Both the position numbers and the translations under genes were made by a program. Of a stretch of DNA of 64,000 bases, positions 62,401-64,000 are shown piece by piece (the stretch's first letter is position 1; every line of letters starts with the position of its first letter). The notes below the pieces were generated by a model that made no database searches, was not told the origin of the DNA, and worked only from the letters and a program-made list of their open reading frames with translations. The DNA comes from Primula veris (lineage: Eukaryota; Streptophyta; Magnoliopsida; Ericales; Primulaceae): assembly GCA_963682055.1 (NCBI GenBank), contig OY821743.1:30180702-30244701 (forward strand), given 5' to 3'.

Positions 62401-64000
62401 ATTAAACAGTAGATATTTGATCCTTAAATGTCTTGCTTCAATTAATATACAAAATCAACGTTATGGAACTCATTCGTTAAAGAAGGGTTTATGTGGGTTT
62501 ACCAGACATTGTCTGGATCATCACTGGTTTCGCATAGAGGAGGCTTTTCCCCAGGTTTACGATTAGCATAGCAGCTATTATTGAGAGGCTTCTGCCATAT
62601 GGCTATGTACCCCTCCTTTTTCAGAAGTTTCCAGCACATACGTTCTGTGAGATCCTCCATTTCTGTGCACATTCAAGGTAACCGCAATTTAATCAAAACG
62701 AAAAAAGTTACGTAACACCACTATTAAGCTCTTCGTAGACAAACTAGTTGACATCAGTTACAGAAAGATAACTATAAATCCAGTGTTTCCAAAAGATGCC
62801 AACCTTTCCATTGCTTTTGTAAGCTATCTTCGTGTTTGTAGACAGGCTGTGCTGCCCAAACGAAGTATCCTCCTGCCCTCAACATCCGGTCGACCTCAAG
62901 CAGTAGAATTCCATCTTCAGATCAAGACAAAAAATTATATAGATAATTAAATTAATGATGCATGAAACATGTTAATACACAGGTATACATCAACTTCACT
63001 TTCTCGTTTAAGGCATATTAAAGTAACTATCATGCATACGCTACCAACAACAAAAATCAGTGACATTTAATGTTCAAAAACATAAAAGCGTAGCTAAACT
63101 GCGTAAGCACCTAAGGATAGTGTAAGTTACTCGTAATACGGTATTAATTTTTATATCAAAATAAATAACTATATTCCTGTTAGGACATTGTATAACTCAG
63201 CTTCATAAAGTTTAAAAAATTAAAAGAAACAAAACACACAGCTCAACAAAAATTAGGCCAACATAAGATGTCATATAAAGTTCGTAAATTTAATGAAGAA
63301 AAATAATTGCTAATGAGTAATGACCATAAAAAGCTTAAAGATGTTATATTTTAATCATTAATAGCAGAAAATGTTATGAAACGATAGCAAACAAAAAAGT
63401 GCCTGAAGACATAAAATCTTCAATTTGAGCTTTTCAGCAAAATGTAACAGTTTGGTACTCTTACGAATAAGAGCAATCTTCAAGGTACTTTGAAGAGGGT
63501 CTTTAAACAGATTGACATTTATAGAAACATAAATTGGGAAATTACATACCATCACGGGTCCAATTAACTCTACATCTCGAGCAGTGGATCAAATCAAACG
63601 CCTGGCTAGAGTAAAGTAGACGATGAGTTGCGAAAACTGCCACCATGGCAGGCACACCACGTTCTAAAGCAAATTGGATCTGGTTCTCATGTACATCTTT
63701 AGGAGCTATTGATAGAGTAGTCACATTTCGATCAAGTAAAAATGCACCAAAACTTGCTACGCCACAGCCAACATCTAAGGCAACTCGAGTATGCTTCCCA
63801 AACGCAATATTGGGAACCATCTGGACACAATCTGACAAAATTGAGGATTAATTTCATCGAAATGAAACTGAAGTTTAAGCAATAAAACAAAAACAGTTTA
63901 ATGAGTCAAAGAAGAAGCCAACCTTAGAAATTTGATCTAAGTACTGATTCGCCCCATGGATAAACTGAGTTCCGCCTCCTGGAAATATGAATTTGTCCTT
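59437..64000 (-). CDS. PMT-family putative methyltransferase, 3' part (partial)
   Basis: C-terminal two thirds of a plant probable methyltransferase of the PMT (DUF248, dehydration-responsive) family: Golgi type II membrane proteins thought to methylate pectin and related glycans. Exons in transcript order: 64000-63923 (cut at the window edge), 63820-63550, 62914-62804, 62662-62503, 62158-61901, 61124-61002, 59808-59731, 59635-59437; phases agree throughout. Visible motifs: [18 protein letters not shown], the SAM-binding [56 protein letters not shown], the second methyltransferase-like half beginning [51 protein letters not shown], and [13 protein letters not shown] near the C-terminus. The N-terminal membrane anchor lies outside the window. 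It resembles Arabidopsis PMT10 (At1g77260, from memory); pectin substrate is family inference. Confidence 0.93.

Overview
This is a plant nuclear genome segment, most likely from a eudicot. It is AT-rich, carries long multi-exon genes with GT-AG introns, and contains plant-type transposons (Cassandra, CACTA, hAT and Mutator miniatures). The proteins match well-known plant families throughout. I cannot name the species from the sequence. All gene models below were spliced by eye, with reading-frame phase checked at each junction.

Layout: 1399-12018 (+) encodes an SDG8/ASHH2-type H3K36 methyltransferase (CW, AWS, SET, post-SET). 13934-15604 (-) encodes a TCHQD-class glutathione S-transferase. 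20117-29476 (+) encodes ORC1 with PHD, BAH and AAA+ domains, with an E2F site just upstream. 29477-42453 is a 13 kb gene-free transposon nest: a palindromic hAT-like element, two CACTA MITEs, a head-to-tail TRIM array interrupted by a complete Cassandra element carrying 5S rRNA sequence, a 148 bp tandem duplication and smaller MITEs. 42454-48253 (+) encodes a USP-domain/receptor-like cytoplasmic kinase. 50577-55629 (-) encodes a plastid-type DUF212 (PAP2/haloperoxidase-related) protein. 56690-57345 (-) is a broken PIF/Harbinger transposase and 58436-58873 (+) a broken EF-hand gene. 59437-64000 (-) is the 3' part of a Golgi-type PMT-family methyltransferase, cut by the window edge.

The genes do not form one pathway. 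Two act on chromatin or replication (SDG8, ORC1). From memory, the set SDG8, TCHQD, USP-kinase and PMT matches neighbours on Arabidopsis chromosome 1 (around At1g77260-At1g77300), so the window looks like an ancestral syntenic block into which ORC1, the DUF212 gene and repeats are interleaved.

I found no clearly new biological system. The most interesting signals are repeated exon fragments inside introns of ORC1 and the DUF212 gene (the latter staying in frame with usable splice sites), the nested TRIM/Cassandra structure, a GC-AG intron in ORC1, an RVL-motif repeat in the ORC1 N-terminus, and several MITEs whose target-site duplications can be read directly.
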